This document shows positions 26,879 to 35,314 of a stretch of 64,000 bases of DNA, one piece after another. Location of the stretch: assembly GCF_014635285.1 (NCBI RefSeq), contig NZ_BMCR01000010.1, positions 62,001-126,000 on the forward strand, read 5' to 3'. How positions within the stretch are numbered: the first letter of the stretch is position 1; each line of letters opens with the position of its first letter. The notes beneath the pieces were generated by a model. It did not search any database, was not told the origin of the DNA, and saw nothing but the letters and a program-made list of their open reading frames with translations. Source of the stretch: Stappia taiwanensis (GTDB lineage Bacteria > Pseudomonadota > Alphaproteobacteria > Rhizobiales > Stappiaceae). Made by a program: the position numbers and the translations under genes.

Positions 26879-28092
26879 GCCCGCTGTCCGACCGGGCGCA
26901 GCAGGGAATGGCGGCGCACCCGCACCATCACGCCCAGCAGCAACAGTGCGGCCACGGCCATTGCCACACCGCCGCCGACCATCGTCCATGCGCCCTTGCC
27001 GGCCAGATCGGCAAGCGCCGAACGCAAGACAAGGTCGAATGCCAACAGCGCAGCGCAGGCCGCCGGCATGACGAAGAAATTCGACAGTCCACCTTGTGCC
27101 AGAACACAGGCGACCAGCGCCATGACCGGGGCCACCAGCGCCGCCAGCGCCCGGCCATAGCGTTCCGCCGCGATCTCCCGGGCCTCGCGCGCCGTGTCGC
27201 TTGCCCCTTGCGCCCACAGGGCTTCGGCGAAGGTCCATTCCTCCGCCACCTCGCTGCGCGCCGCATAGCGCAGGATGTTGCGCAGGCTCACCGGCACCTC
27301 GACGTTTTCCACCCGCACCAGGGGCAGCATCGGCACATCGGCGATATCGGGCTCGGCGAGCGCCCTGAGGTTCGGCCCGCGTCCGCTGCTCGATACCGCA
27401 CCGCTGCCGCTCTCATCAATGCGCTTGAAATCATAGGCATTCACCCGGCCGAGCCCGAGATTGTAGTTCCCTTGCGCATCCGGACCGATCAGCTTCCAGT
27501 CCTCCGCCTGGGTCACGCGCCAGGCGCCATCCTCTCCCGGCTGGTGTACGAACAGGCTCTCATGCGGCGGCGAAACGCTGCTGTCGCTCAGCGCGGCGAA
27601 GGTCTTGCCGCGAATGGTCTCGATCAGCGTTCCCTCGCTGGGTTCGGTGATCCGCCGGAACAGAAGATCGCTCGTCAGGTTGAACACCACCGCCCGGTTG
27701 GTGCTGGCGGCCAAAGGGTTGAGGAAACCGGACACAAGCAAGCTGGCGCCAAAGGCCAGAACGCCCACCACAAGCACCACTTTCAGGGCCAACGACCAGG
27801 ACACGCCAGCGGCGGACAGCGCCACCAGCTCCCGTTCCTCGCGCGCGGCGACAAGCGCGAAATAGACGCCGATGACGCAGGCCAGCGCCAGGGCGAAGTC
27901 GAAGATCTCCGGCGAGGTCAACACCAGGATCGACAGCGCGGCGACAATCCCGCCGCCATTGCCCAGCACCTCTTCCAGAATGCCGGTCAGTTTTTCGGCG
28001 AGAAACACCACCTCGATGGTGGCAACGACGATCACCACCTTGGCCAGAATGCGTGCCATCAGGGCGCGCGAGGCAACGCCGCCGATCCTCAT
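26875..28092 (-). CDS. LptF-like permease (YjgP/YjgQ family)
   Basis: A 405-residue partner of the LptG-like protein with the same topology: three N-terminal helices including VVFLAEKLTGILEEVL and REERELVALSAAGVSWSLAL, a periplasmic jellyroll domain (about 130-290) and three C-terminal helices. REERELVALSAAG is the cytoplasmic coupling region seen in LptF/G proteins. The ATPase (LptB) would be shared from elsewhere. Whether these are the cell's only LptF/G or a specialised second set cannot be decided from the window. The co-located lipid genes favour transport of the island's lipid. It is divergent from pgpA. Confidence 0.85.
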   Translation of the reverse strand: MRIGGVASRALMARILAKVVIVVATIEVVFLAEKLTGILEEVLGNGGGIVAALSILVLTSPEIFDFALALACVIGVYFALVAAREERELVALSAAGVSWSLALKVVLVVGVLAFGASLLVSGFLNPLAASTNRAVVFNLTSDLLFRRITEPSEGTLIETIRGKTFAALSDSSVSPPHESLFVHQPGEDGAWRVTQAEDWKLIGPDAQGNYNLGLGRVNAYDFKRIDESGSGAVSSSGRGPNLRALAEPDIADVPMLPLVRVENVEVPVSLRNILRYAARSEVAEEWTFAEALWAQGASDTAREAREIAAERYGRALAALVAPVMALVACVLAQGGLSNFFVMPAACAALLAFDLVLRSALADLAGKGAWTMVGGGVAMAVAALLLLGVMVRVRRHSLLRPVGQRA

Positions 28093-28255
28093 GCCGGACC
28101 GTGCCGCATGGGAAAAGGCGCAGGCCGCACGCCTGCCCGCCGCCCATGGCGCATCGCATTGCGTTGGTCTGTCCGCATCGTCTCCGGGCCGGTTTCGTGA
28201 TAGTCAGTCGGCTGCAACACCGCCCGATTCCCTTTAATATCATAGGTTGCCGACG

Positions 28256-28711
28256 ATGCGCCGTCTTGCCTATCTCGTTGGGTTGTCACTGGGCGCCGGC
28301 CATGCACCGTTCTGGCCCGGCACCTTCGGCGCCGCCGTCGGCCTCCTCTTTGCCGCCAGCCTGATGGCGCTTGCCTGGCCGGTCAAGCTCGCGGGCCTGA
28401 TGGCGCTGTTCGCTATCGGCGTCTGGGCCTCGGCGGCGGTTGCCGCCGACACCGGCCTTGAGGACCCGCAAATCGTCGTTGTCGATGAAAGCTTCGGCGC
28501 CGCCGCCGTGGTTCTGGTGCTGCCGTTCGAGCCGCTCTGGTGGGCCGCCGGCTTCATCGCCTTTCGCGCCTTCGACATTCTCAAGCCCTTCCCGGTCAAC
28601 TGGGTGCAGGACAAGGTGAAGGGCGGGCTCGGCATCATGCTCGATGATGCCGCCGCCGCGTTCTACGCCATCCTCCTGCTGCTGCCGGCAAGCTGGCTTC
28701 TCAGCGGCTGA
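28256..28711 (+). CDS. pgpA: Phosphatidylglycerophosphatase A family protein
   Basis: A 151-residue membrane phosphatase that removes the phosphate of phosphatidylglycerophosphate or of a similar phosphorylated lipid head group. Motifs are FWPGTFGAAVGLL, the metal-binding DPQIVVVDESFGA, FRAFDILKPFPV and GGLGIMLDDAAAAF. The last differs slightly from the usual GIMLDDLLAG, but both Asp residues are kept. ATG 28256 is preferred over an upstream TTG. It is the only plus-strand gene of this part of the island, convergent with cdsA. Next to inositol phosphate synthase it could act as a phosphatidylinositol-phosphate phosphatase instead of the classical role; both are possible. Confidence 0.88.
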   Translation: MRRLAYLVGLSLGAGHAPFWPGTFGAAVGLLFAASLMALAWPVKLAGLMALFAIGVWASAAVAADTGLEDPQIVVVDESFGAAAVVLVLPFEPLWWAAGFIAFRAFDILKPFPVNWVQDKVKGGLGIMLDDAAAAFYAILLLLPASWLLSG

Positions 28712-28715
28712 TCCC

Positions 28716-29639
28716 TTAACCAAACAGCCGCAACAGAAGAACGAGCGCCGGACCAGCGATCAGCCAGGCGTCGGCGATATCCAGCACCCCGCCCTGCCGG
28801 GGCAACACCTGCGGATAGTCCTTGACGCCGGAGGCCCGCTTCAGCCGCGACCCGGCAAGATCGCCGACAACCGCCGTCGCCGCGATCAACGCCGCGACCA
28901 GCACCGCCAGCCAGAGCGGCCAGCCGAGCACCAGCGGTCCGGCCAGCGCCGCGGTCAGGGCGAGCGCCGCGCCACCGATCGCCAGCCCCTCGATGGTCTT
29001 GCGCGGGCTCAGCACCGGAAACGCCGGGCGGTGACCGAACACCTTGCCGCCGAGCAGGGCATAGCTGTCGTAGGTTTCCACCAGAAGAAAGGCGAGCAGC
29101 AGCAGACCGGCATTGTCACCGGTCAGCGCGCAAGCCACGAACAGCACCAGCGGCGACACCGGGAAGAGCACAAGTTCAGCGGCAATCCTGCCCCATCCCC
29201 CCTCACCGCCCGGCATCATCGCCAGGGTGCCAGCCGCGATCAGCCCGGCAAGAAGCACGAGCCCGGCGCTCCAGACGAGCGGCAGGGCGCCAACCGCAAC
29301 GCCCACGGCGAAGCACAGCGCCCCCAGACCGAGGGGCAGAAGCCTGCGCGTGGCCGATCCGCTTGCCCCTTCGCGGCGCAGCAGCGCCACCTGCCCGGCT
29401 TCATGGCCGATGCGCAGGCACAGGGCGGCAAGGCACAGCCACAGCACCGGCCCACCAAACACGAAAGGCAAGACGGCAGCGGTGACAATGACCAGTTCGG
29501 TGACGAAGGTCGGCCAGAGCGGGCGCGCCTTGTCGGCGGTGGCCGGCACGAGGCTGCCCAGCCCCAGCACCAGTGCGCCGAAACCGAGGCCAATGGCAAT
29601 GGCCCAGAGCACGAGATCCGGCGCCAGAACGACCGTCAC
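28716..29639 (-). CDS. CdsA-like CDP-diacylglycerol synthase, divergent signature
   Basis: A 307-residue multi-pass membrane cytidylyltransferase (phosphatidate + CTP to CDP-diacylglycerol). The C-terminal third has FPVLSPRKTIEGLAIGG and the CDS signature region SRLKRASGVKDYPQVLP-RQGG with LDIAD after it. The standard signature reads P-G-H-G-G and D-R-x-D; here the His is Gln and the Arg is missing, while both Asp residues and the KR..KD part remain. This suggests a diverged acceptor, such as a sphingoid or unusual lipid phosphate. GTG 29639 overlaps the SDR stop codon (GTGA). It ends the minus-strand run that starts at the palmitoyltransferase-like gene. Confidence 0.85.
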   Translation of the reverse strand: MTVVLAPDLVLWAIAIGLGFGALVLGLGSLVPATADKARPLWPTFVTELVIVTAAVLPFVFGGPVLWLCLAALCLRIGHEAGQVALLRREGASGSATRRLLPLGLGALCFAVGVAVGALPLVWSAGLVLLAGLIAAGTLAMMPGGEGGWGRIAAELVLFPVSPLVLFVACALTGDNAGLLLLAFLLVETYDSYALLGGKVFGHRPAFPVLSPRKTIEGLAIGGAALALTAALAGPLVLGWPLWLAVLVAALIAATAVVGDLAGSRLKRASGVKDYPQVLPRQGGVLDIADAWLIAGPALVLLLRLFG

Positions 29640-30463
29640 GACCGCTCCTTGCGGGCGATGCGCATCTGATAGCGGCGCAGCAAGGGGGCCAGCATGCTGT
29701 GGCCATAGGCCAGCATGGTCATCTGCGCGCCCGGCGCCACCAGGAACCGGCCGCGCGATGCACCGCGAACGATCCGCTCGGCCACCCGCTCCGCCGACCA
29801 CAATCCGCCGCCGGCGGTGATCGCCTGGGTGATCGCCGGCTTGGTCTCGTTTTCCGCCACAAGCTGTGGGGTATCCGTATCCGGCGGATAGGCCAGGGTC
29901 ACCGAAATGCCCTTGCCGGCCAACTCGACCCGCAACACCTCGGCCAGGCCGCGCAGGGCGAATTTCGACGGCGCATAGGCCGCATAGCCGTAGATGCCGA
30001 AAAACGCCGCGCCGGACGAGACGAACACCATGCGTCCGCCGCCGGCCTCGGCCATCTCCGGGGCGACGACCCGGGCAATATTGAGCGCACCGAAATAATT
30101 GGTCGCCATCTGATCGTGATGATCATCGACCGGCTGATCGAGGAAATGGCCGGGCCTTGCGATCCCGGCATTGAGCACCGCCCAATCCGGCGGCCCCATC
30201 TCCGCGATCGCCGCCTGAACGGCGGCCGCGCCGGCCTGCGCATCAGCCACATCGGCCGGATAGATACCGATGCGCGCCTCCGGCGCCATGGCCGCCAGCT
30301 GCTGCCGCGCGGCCTCCAGCCGGTCGGCGCGGCGCGACACCAGCGCCAGATCGAAACCAAGGCCGGCAAGCCTGCCCGCCAGCGCCAGGCCGATGCCGCT
30401 GCTGCCGCCGGTGATCAGCGCAACCGGCCGTCCATCCTGCCTGTCGCGCCCACCGGCCGCCAT
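29636..30463 (-). CDS. SDR oxidoreductase, 3-ketosphinganine reductase-like
   Basis: A 275-residue short-chain dehydrogenase. The NADP-binding TGGSSGIGLALAGRLA and VSRRADRLE are at residues 14-45, NAG near 95, catalytic Ser in VFVSSGAAFFG, and Tyr/Lys in YAPSKFALRGLAEVLR. The sequence after the active site, VTLAYPPDTDTPQL followed by ENETKP, is a hallmark of eukaryotic 3-ketodihydrosphingosine reductases, and the hydrophobic C-terminus (MLAYGHSMLAPLLRR) could bind membranes. It would reduce the keto product of the serine-palmitoyltransferase-like enzyme encoded upstream on the same strand. It starts 2 bp after the inositol phosphate synthase stop codon and overlaps cdsA. Confidence 0.85.
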   Translation of the reverse strand: MAAGGRDRQDGRPVALITGGSSGIGLALAGRLAGLGFDLALVSRRADRLEAARQQLAAMAPEARIGIYPADVADAQAGAAAVQAAIAEMGPPDWAVLNAGIARPGHFLDQPVDDHHDQMATNYFGALNIARVVAPEMAEAGGGRMVFVSSGAAFFGIYGYAAYAPSKFALRGLAEVLRVELAGKGISVTLAYPPDTDTPQLVAENETKPAITQAITAGGGLWSAERVAERIVRGASRGRFLVAPGAQMTMLAYGHSMLAPLLRRYQMRIARKERS

Positions 30464-30465
30464 GA

Positions 30466-31578
30466 TCAGCCCTCCCGGCCTTCCGCGAAGGCCAGAAGCC
30501 GCTCGTAGCCTTCCGAATCCTCGATCTGCGCCGGCGGATGCTTGAACAGGAACGCGCTCGCGTCCTCGATCGGACCGGCCATACCACGGTCGCGGGCGAT
30601 CCGCGCGCAGCGGATGGCGATCAGTGCCATCGCCGCCGCATTCGGCGAATCCTCGACCTCAAGCCGCATTTCCACATGGGTGCGCACACCGCCGAACAGG
30701 CGTCCCTCAAGGCGCACATAGGCCACCTTGCGGTCTTCCAGCCACGGCACATAGTCCGACGGACCGATGCGGATCTCGCTGTCGTCGAGGCGGGCGTTCA
30801 TCGCCGTCTGCACCGCCTCGGTCTTCGATTCCCGCTTCATCGTCAGACGGTCCATGTCCATCATGTTGAGGAAGTCGGTATTGCCGCCCACATTGAGCTG
30901 ATAGGTCTTGTCCACCTTGACGCCGCGCATGTCGGCGAGCCGGGCGAGGGTGCGGTGGGTGATGGTGGCGCCGAACTGCGCCTTGAAGTCATCGCCGACA
31001 ATCGGCACGCCCGCATCGCGGAACCGCTTGGCCCAGACCGGGTCGGAGGCGATGAATACCGGAATGCCATTGACGAAGGCGCAACCGGCCTCCAGCGCGC
31101 ATTCGGCGTAGAACTCGGTGGCCTCGATCGAGCCGACCGGCAGGAAGTTGATGATCACCTCGGCCCGCGCCTCGCGCAGGGCGGCGACCACGCCCGCCTT
31201 GTCGAGCGGTGCGTCCGGCGAGACCACGAAGCTGCGGTCCGGCGCCTGGTTGCGCATGAAGGCCGAGACGCCATCGAGATCCGGGCCGCGGAACACCGGG
31301 GCGGTCATCTCCGACAGGGCATCGTGGAAGATCTCGGTGCAGTTGGGCAGCGCGACCGCCGCCTCGCCGACCGTGCGCCCGACCTTGCGTGCGTCCACAT
31401 CGAAGGCGGCGACGATTTCCACGTCGGACGGCTTGTAGCCGCCAAGCACCGGGAACGGAACGCCGATCGCGTCCTCGCCCTTTTCGCGGCAATAGGCAAC
31501 ACCTTGCACCAGCGAGCTGGCGCAGTTGCCGGCGCCGACGATCGCCGTGCGGATCGAAGTGGCGGAAGAACCTGTCAT
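30466..31578 (-). CDS. Inositol-3-phosphate synthase
   Basis: A 370-residue cytoplasmic NAD-dependent enzyme that converts glucose-6-phosphate to myo-inositol-3-phosphate. The Rossmann start IRTAIVGAGNCASSLVQG and the core IINFLPVGS, GIPVFIASD, DDFKAQFGATITHRTLA and VGGNTDFLNMMD match the short actinobacterial/archaeal type; eukaryotic enzymes are about 510 residues. I chose ATG 31578; earlier in-frame sequence is not conserved-looking. It sits between the DUF4833 gene and the SDR gene in one same-strand run. In alphaproteobacteria its presence here argues for an inositol-containing lipid or glycolipid made by this island. Confidence 0.92.
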   Translation of the reverse strand: MTGSSATSIRTAIVGAGNCASSLVQGVAYCREKGEDAIGVPFPVLGGYKPSDVEIVAAFDVDARKVGRTVGEAAVALPNCTEIFHDALSEMTAPVFRGPDLDGVSAFMRNQAPDRSFVVSPDAPLDKAGVVAALREARAEVIINFLPVGSIEATEFYAECALEAGCAFVNGIPVFIASDPVWAKRFRDAGVPIVGDDFKAQFGATITHRTLARLADMRGVKVDKTYQLNVGGNTDFLNMMDMDRLTMKRESKTEAVQTAMNARLDDSEIRIGPSDYVPWLEDRKVAYVRLEGRLFGGVRTHVEMRLEVEDSPNAAAMALIAIRCARIARDRGMAGPIEDASAFLFKHPPAQIEDSEGYERLLAFAEGREG

Positions 31579-31696
31579 GTTACTGCTTAACCCCTGCCAA
31601 TGCCGGCGCGCTGTGCCGGCCTTTCGTTCTTGCGGCGCCCTCGCGCACGCGGCTGTCTTCATGAGAAGTGTCGTTGAAGCATCTGGCGGTGCGGCG

Positions 31697-32371
31697 TTAC
31701 TCGATCTGGATGCGCTCCACCAGCGGCTTGCCGGTGGCCGCGTCCTGACCCATCACCGAGACCGTGCGCACGCTCGGCATCAGCCCGCTCTCGTCCACAT
31801 CGATATAGGCATAGACCGGCCGCATCTGCCGCCCTCCGGCCGGCACGGTGAGTTCCGCCCGCCCCGGCGCCACCTGCCGCAGGGTCGCCTTGCGTTCCGG
31901 ATAGGACACCACGTAAAGCCGGAACACGCTGGGATCGTCCGTCCGCTCGGTGCGCACTCCGAAGGCGAAATTGTCCTCGATCATCTTCAGCGGCAGGCGC
32001 TCGCCCGTCGTGTTGTAGCGGCGCCAGTAGGCGGCCACCGGCTCATTCGGGTCGAGCGTGCCGTCCTCCCGGAAGCGGGCCGCGTAGATCACCGTGTTGG
32101 GATTGGTCGAACGCTGCAGGTAGAACAGCATGTTCGGCTCGTTCGGCACCGGAAACTCCGGCCGCACCACCGGCAGCGTCTTCACCTCGGTCACGACGGA
32201 GGTCCGCGCCCGCTGGGTCGACGCGGCAAAGCCCCGCTTCACCCCTTCTTGCGCGACAACCGAACCGTCCGTCCCGCCTGCAAGGCACAGGAGCACCAGC
32301 AGCGCCCGCGCGCCGCCAGACAACAGGCGCGAGAGAGCAAAACCCGATGGGGAGGCAACGCGGGCAATCAT
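31697..32371 (-). CDS. DUF4833-type exported protein
   Basis: A 224-residue protein of unknown function with an N-terminal hydrophobic export signal (about residues 20-37, ARALLVLLCLAGG). The body begins VPNEPNMLFYLQRSTNPNTV, followed by YAARFREDGTLDPNEPVAAYW and KMIEDNFAFGVRTE, which I recognise as the DUF4833 pattern. It ends in an extended strand-rich segment with YAYIDVDESG. The family is often near lipid-synthesis genes. It sits 8 bp downstream of the palmitoyltransferase-like gene and 118 bp before inositol phosphate synthase, so it is probably a periplasmic factor of the same pathway. The molecular role is unknown. Confidence 0.72.
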   Translation of the reverse strand: MIARVASPSGFALSRLLSGGARALLVLLCLAGGTDGSVVAQEGVKRGFAASTQRARTSVVTEVKTLPVVRPEFPVPNEPNMLFYLQRSTNPNTVIYAARFREDGTLDPNEPVAAYWRRYNTTGERLPLKMIEDNFAFGVRTERTDDPSVFRLYVVSYPERKATLRQVAPGRAELTVPAGGRQMRPVYAYIDVDESGLMPSVRTVSVMGQDAATGKPLVERIQIE

Positions 32372-32379
32372 GATGAGGG

Positions 32380-33618
32380 TCAGGCCCCGCCAAGCGCCAA
32401 CGAGCGCACCATCTCCGGATCCTGCCCCGCCGCGACCACCGCCGCGACAATGCCGATGGTCCGGTCCATCTCCTCGTCCGTATGAGCGGCGGAGATGAAG
32501 AAGCGGATGCGAGGCTGATCCTTGGGCACGCCGATCTGCACGATCGGCGGGGCATAAACGCCCTGTTCGAGCAGTGCCTGGGAGGCGATCATCGTCTGTT
32601 CCGGGCTGGAGAACAAAAGCGGCACCACGCCGCAGCCGATCGCCGCGCCGGTGTCGAGCCCGGCTTCCCGCGCCCGGTCCCGGAAGTAGACGGAGTTGCG
32701 ATGCAGCCGCTCAACCAGTTCCGGATGCTTGCGCAACTGGGTCAGGGCGCCATGGGCACTGCCGAGCGCCGCCGGCGCCAGACCGACGCTGTAGACGAAG
32801 CCGGGCAGGGTGAAGCGCAGCCAGTCGATCACGCCCTTTTCCGCGCAGACGAAGCCGCCGGAGGAGACGAAGGACTTGGACAGAGTGCCGACGGTCAGCT
32901 CGATCCGGCCCGGATCGATGTCGAAATGCTCGCACAGGCCCCGCCCGGTGGCGCCGAGAACACCATAGGAATGGGCCTCGTCAACCAAAAGCCAGGCGTC
33001 GTGATTTTCCTTGATCTCGACCAGGCGCGGCAGATCCGGGATGTCGCCATCCATCGAATAGAGCCCTTCGACCACCACCAGCACGTTGCGATACTGGCCG
33101 CGCACCTCGCCAAGCTGCCGGTCCAGGTCATCGAGATCGTTGTGGCGGAAGGTGCGATGGTCGTAGCGGCCGTTCTTGGCGCCAATGAAGATCGAGTTAT
33201 GGGCCAGCTCATCGATCAGAACCAGATCGCGCGGCCCCATCAGGTAGTTGATCAGCGACAGGTTCACCAGATAGCCGCTGACAAGGCACATCACATCGCC
33301 GACACCGAGGAACTCGGCCATCTCGCTTTCGAAGGCCCGGTGGCCGGAGCGTTCGCCGCCCACCAGCCGGGAAGCGCCGACACCGCTGCCCAGCCGATGC
33401 AGCTCGTCGCTGGCTTCCCGGATCACCTCGGGATGATGGCTGAGGCCAAGATAGTCATAATGGCCGAAGCTGACGAAGGGGATGTTCTTCTGTTCGCAGA
33501 TCTCGCGCTGCCGGTCCACCGGAAGGAAGTAGGGGTTGTGCCGCTCGATGATCGACTTGCCGGCGAGACGGAAACGCCGCTCAGCGACAACGGAAAAGCT
33601 TGGCCGATCAGGCTTCAT
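32380..33618 (-). CDS. Serine palmitoyltransferase-like alpha-oxoamine synthase
   Basis: A 412-residue PLP enzyme of the alpha-oxoamine synthase family, which condenses an amino acid with an acyl-CoA or acyl-ACP. Motifs: FGHYDYLGLSHHPEV, GVGASRLVGGERSGHRAFE, the PLP-ring His in AHNSIFIGAKNG, DEAHSYGVLGATGRG, and the PLP lysine in VGTLSKSFVSSGG. The length and the N-terminal ERHNPYFLPVDR extension favour serine palmitoyltransferase over 8-amino-7-oxononanoate or 2-amino-3-ketobutyrate enzymes. The 3-ketosphinganine-reductase-like gene downstream supports this. No acyl carrier protein or ceramide synthase is recognisable nearby, so the acyl donor and final N-acylation are open questions. Confidence 0.85.
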   Translation of the reverse strand: MKPDRPSFSVVAERRFRLAGKSIIERHNPYFLPVDRQREICEQKNIPFVSFGHYDYLGLSHHPEVIREASDELHRLGSGVGASRLVGGERSGHRAFESEMAEFLGVGDVMCLVSGYLVNLSLINYLMGPRDLVLIDELAHNSIFIGAKNGRYDHRTFRHNDLDDLDRQLGEVRGQYRNVLVVVEGLYSMDGDIPDLPRLVEIKENHDAWLLVDEAHSYGVLGATGRGLCEHFDIDPGRIELTVGTLSKSFVSSGGFVCAEKGVIDWLRFTLPGFVYSVGLAPAALGSAHGALTQLRKHPELVERLHRNSVYFRDRAREAGLDTGAAIGCGVVPLLFSSPEQTMIASQALLEQGVYAPPIVQIGVPKDQPRIRFFISAAHTDEEMDRTIGIVAAVVAAGQDPEMVRSLALGGA

Positions 33619-34198
33619 TCTAGTCTACCCCCAGCGCCCGAACGAATGTCGAGAACAATACGGAACTTATCAATTTTTCCACCCAGGACCGGTGGTCGTC
33701 ACCTTGACCACAACGCGCCGGCTCAAAGGGCGACGGCCCTGCCCATCCCCGGCGCAATCCGCCGGAAACACCCGAAACTTCTGAAAACGTGTCCAGACCG
33801 GGGCGCTCCACTCGCCGCAAAGGTCACGATACGGTGAGGCTGCGTAAATACCCCAAAGGCCCCAACCTGTCGAGTAAGCCGGCGTAGGGTCGCCGGCAAA
33901 ACACCCCTTGCCAGCAAACCCCATCGCGATGCCATGCTGACGTTGCGCGTCATCGGTATATTTGTCGAGGTGTTTTCAACCGGTTAAACGCGCCCGACGA
34001 GCTCCCTCGCGCAGGGGACGTGGCGGCACCGGCCAGCGCCGGCAAGCCCCGCAGATGGCGGAAATCAGCGGCTTCCGCCCTATCGCGACAGTGTTCCAAA
34101 GCTTTTTGCCCGGCGATCTTTCGCCGCGCACCCGCGAGGGCAAGACCCGCGCGCTCGGCGCGCCTCTTCGCAAAAGCGCAGGAAAGCGCCCCCCAACC
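33619..34198. other. 580-bp intergenic region between lipid and phosphonate islands
   Basis: No credible gene lies here. It separates the 5' end of the palmitoyltransferase-like gene from the 3' end of the AEP transaminase gene, both on the minus strand. Near the lipid gene the sequence becomes AT-richer and contains TTGATA on the minus strand (about 33670), a possible -35 element with a weak -10. GCGCGC-TCG-GCGCGC (34149-34163) could form a short hairpin downstream of the transaminase stop codon, without a U-tract. Confidence 0.5.
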
Positions 34199-35314
34199 TC
34201 AGGCAATCAATTTCTGTTTCATTTCTGTTATAACGGCGCCGACGGCCTCCAGAAATCCATGCATGGTCTCAGGTGTGATCGCGCCGATGGTGCCGACTCG
34301 GAAGGTGCCGTGCTGGCGCATCTTGCCCGCATAGATGGCATAGCCCCGCTGCCGCAGCGCATCGTAGAAGCGGGAGAACTCGAACCAGCCCTCCTGCGGT
34401 TCGAGGAACGACACGATCACCGGCGCCTGACGGTCGCGCGGCAACGCGCTGACGAAACCGAGCTGCGTCATGCCAGCCAGCAGCGTGTCGCAATTTTCCG
34501 TATAGCGGGCAAGCCGCGCGGATGGCCCGCCTTCCTCGGCTAACTCCGCCAGCGCCGCATCAAGCGCCGCCATCACCTGCACCGGCGGGGTGAAGCGCCA
34601 TTGCCCGTCGCCCGCCAGCGCCTGTTCCTGCAGATAGAGGTCCAGAACCAGCGAATGTGCATGTCCGGCGCAGCGATCCAGCAACTCGCGCCGGCACAAG
34701 ACAAACCCCAGCCCCGGCACCCCTTGCAGGCATTTGTTGGCCGAGGCCGTCAGCCCGGCGAAGGCCAGCTCCGATGCGTCGATCGGCAGTGCGCCGAACC
34801 CGCTCATGGAATCGACCAAGAGCTCGCGTCCTGCCTCGCGCACGGTCCGGGCGATCTCCGCCAGCGGATTGAGCAGCCCGGAGGTGGTCTCGCAATGCAC
34901 CGCCGCGACGAAGCCGATCTCCGGCGCATCCTCCAGCCGGCGCGTCAGCTCGGCCATGTCATGCACCTCGGTCTCGGCCACCTCATACACCTGATGGTGA
35001 CGGCCGATGCGGCGGCAGATCTCGGCGATCCGCTGGCCGTAGGCACCATTGACCAGCACCAGAACGCCCACATCCGGGGCGACCAGCGTGCCGAGCATGG
35101 CTTCCACCGCGAAGGTGCCGCTGCCCTGCACCGGCACGGCGGCATAGTCGGCACCGGCGCCGGCCACCTCCCGCACACCGTCGAGCACCCGCCCGGTCAG
35201 CGCGACGAAGGCCGGATCGCGCGAGCCCCAGTCCTGCGGCAGGGTCTGTTTGACCCGGGCGCTGGTGGTCAGAGGGCCCGGTGTCAGCAGGATCGGTTCG
35301 TCATGCATCGCCAT
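34199..35314 (-). CDS. phnW: 2-aminoethylphosphonate transaminase (biosynthetic paralogue)
   Basis: A class V PLP aminotransferase of about 371 residues that interconverts phosphonoacetaldehyde and 2-aminoethylphosphonate. Conserved parts are [57 protein letters not shown] and the PLP lysine in TASANKCLQGVPG. Its start overlaps the end of the decarboxylase gene; ATGs at 35323, 35314 and 35308 are all in frame and I use 35314. It is directly downstream of phosphonopyruvate decarboxylase and PEP mutase, so it most likely runs in the direction of AEP synthesis, unlike the second copy at 44.2-45.4 kb. Confidence 0.93.
   Translation of the reverse strand: MAMHDEPILLTPGPLTTSARVKQTLPQDWGSRDPAFVALTGRVLDGVREVAGAGADYAAVPVQGSGTFAVEAMLGTLVAPDVGVLVLVNGAYGQRIAEICRRIGRHHQVYEVAETEVHDMAELTRRLEDAPEIGFVAAVHCETTSGLLNPLAEIARTVREAGRELLVDSMSGFGALPIDASELAFAGLTASANKCLQGVPGLGFVLCRRELLDRCAGHAHSLVLDLYLQEQALAGDGQWRFTPPVQVMAALDAALAELAEEGGPSARLARYTENCDTLLAGMTQLGFVSALPRDRQAPVIVSFLEPQEGWFEFSRFYDALRQRGYAIYAGKMRQHGTFRVGTIGAITPETMHGFLEAVGAVITEMKQKLIA

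Noticed and set aside
33962-34543. Plus-strand open frame spanning the 580-bp gap
   Set aside because: About half overlaps the transaminase gene in antisense, with Arg/Pro-rich low-complexity translation and no ribosome binding site.
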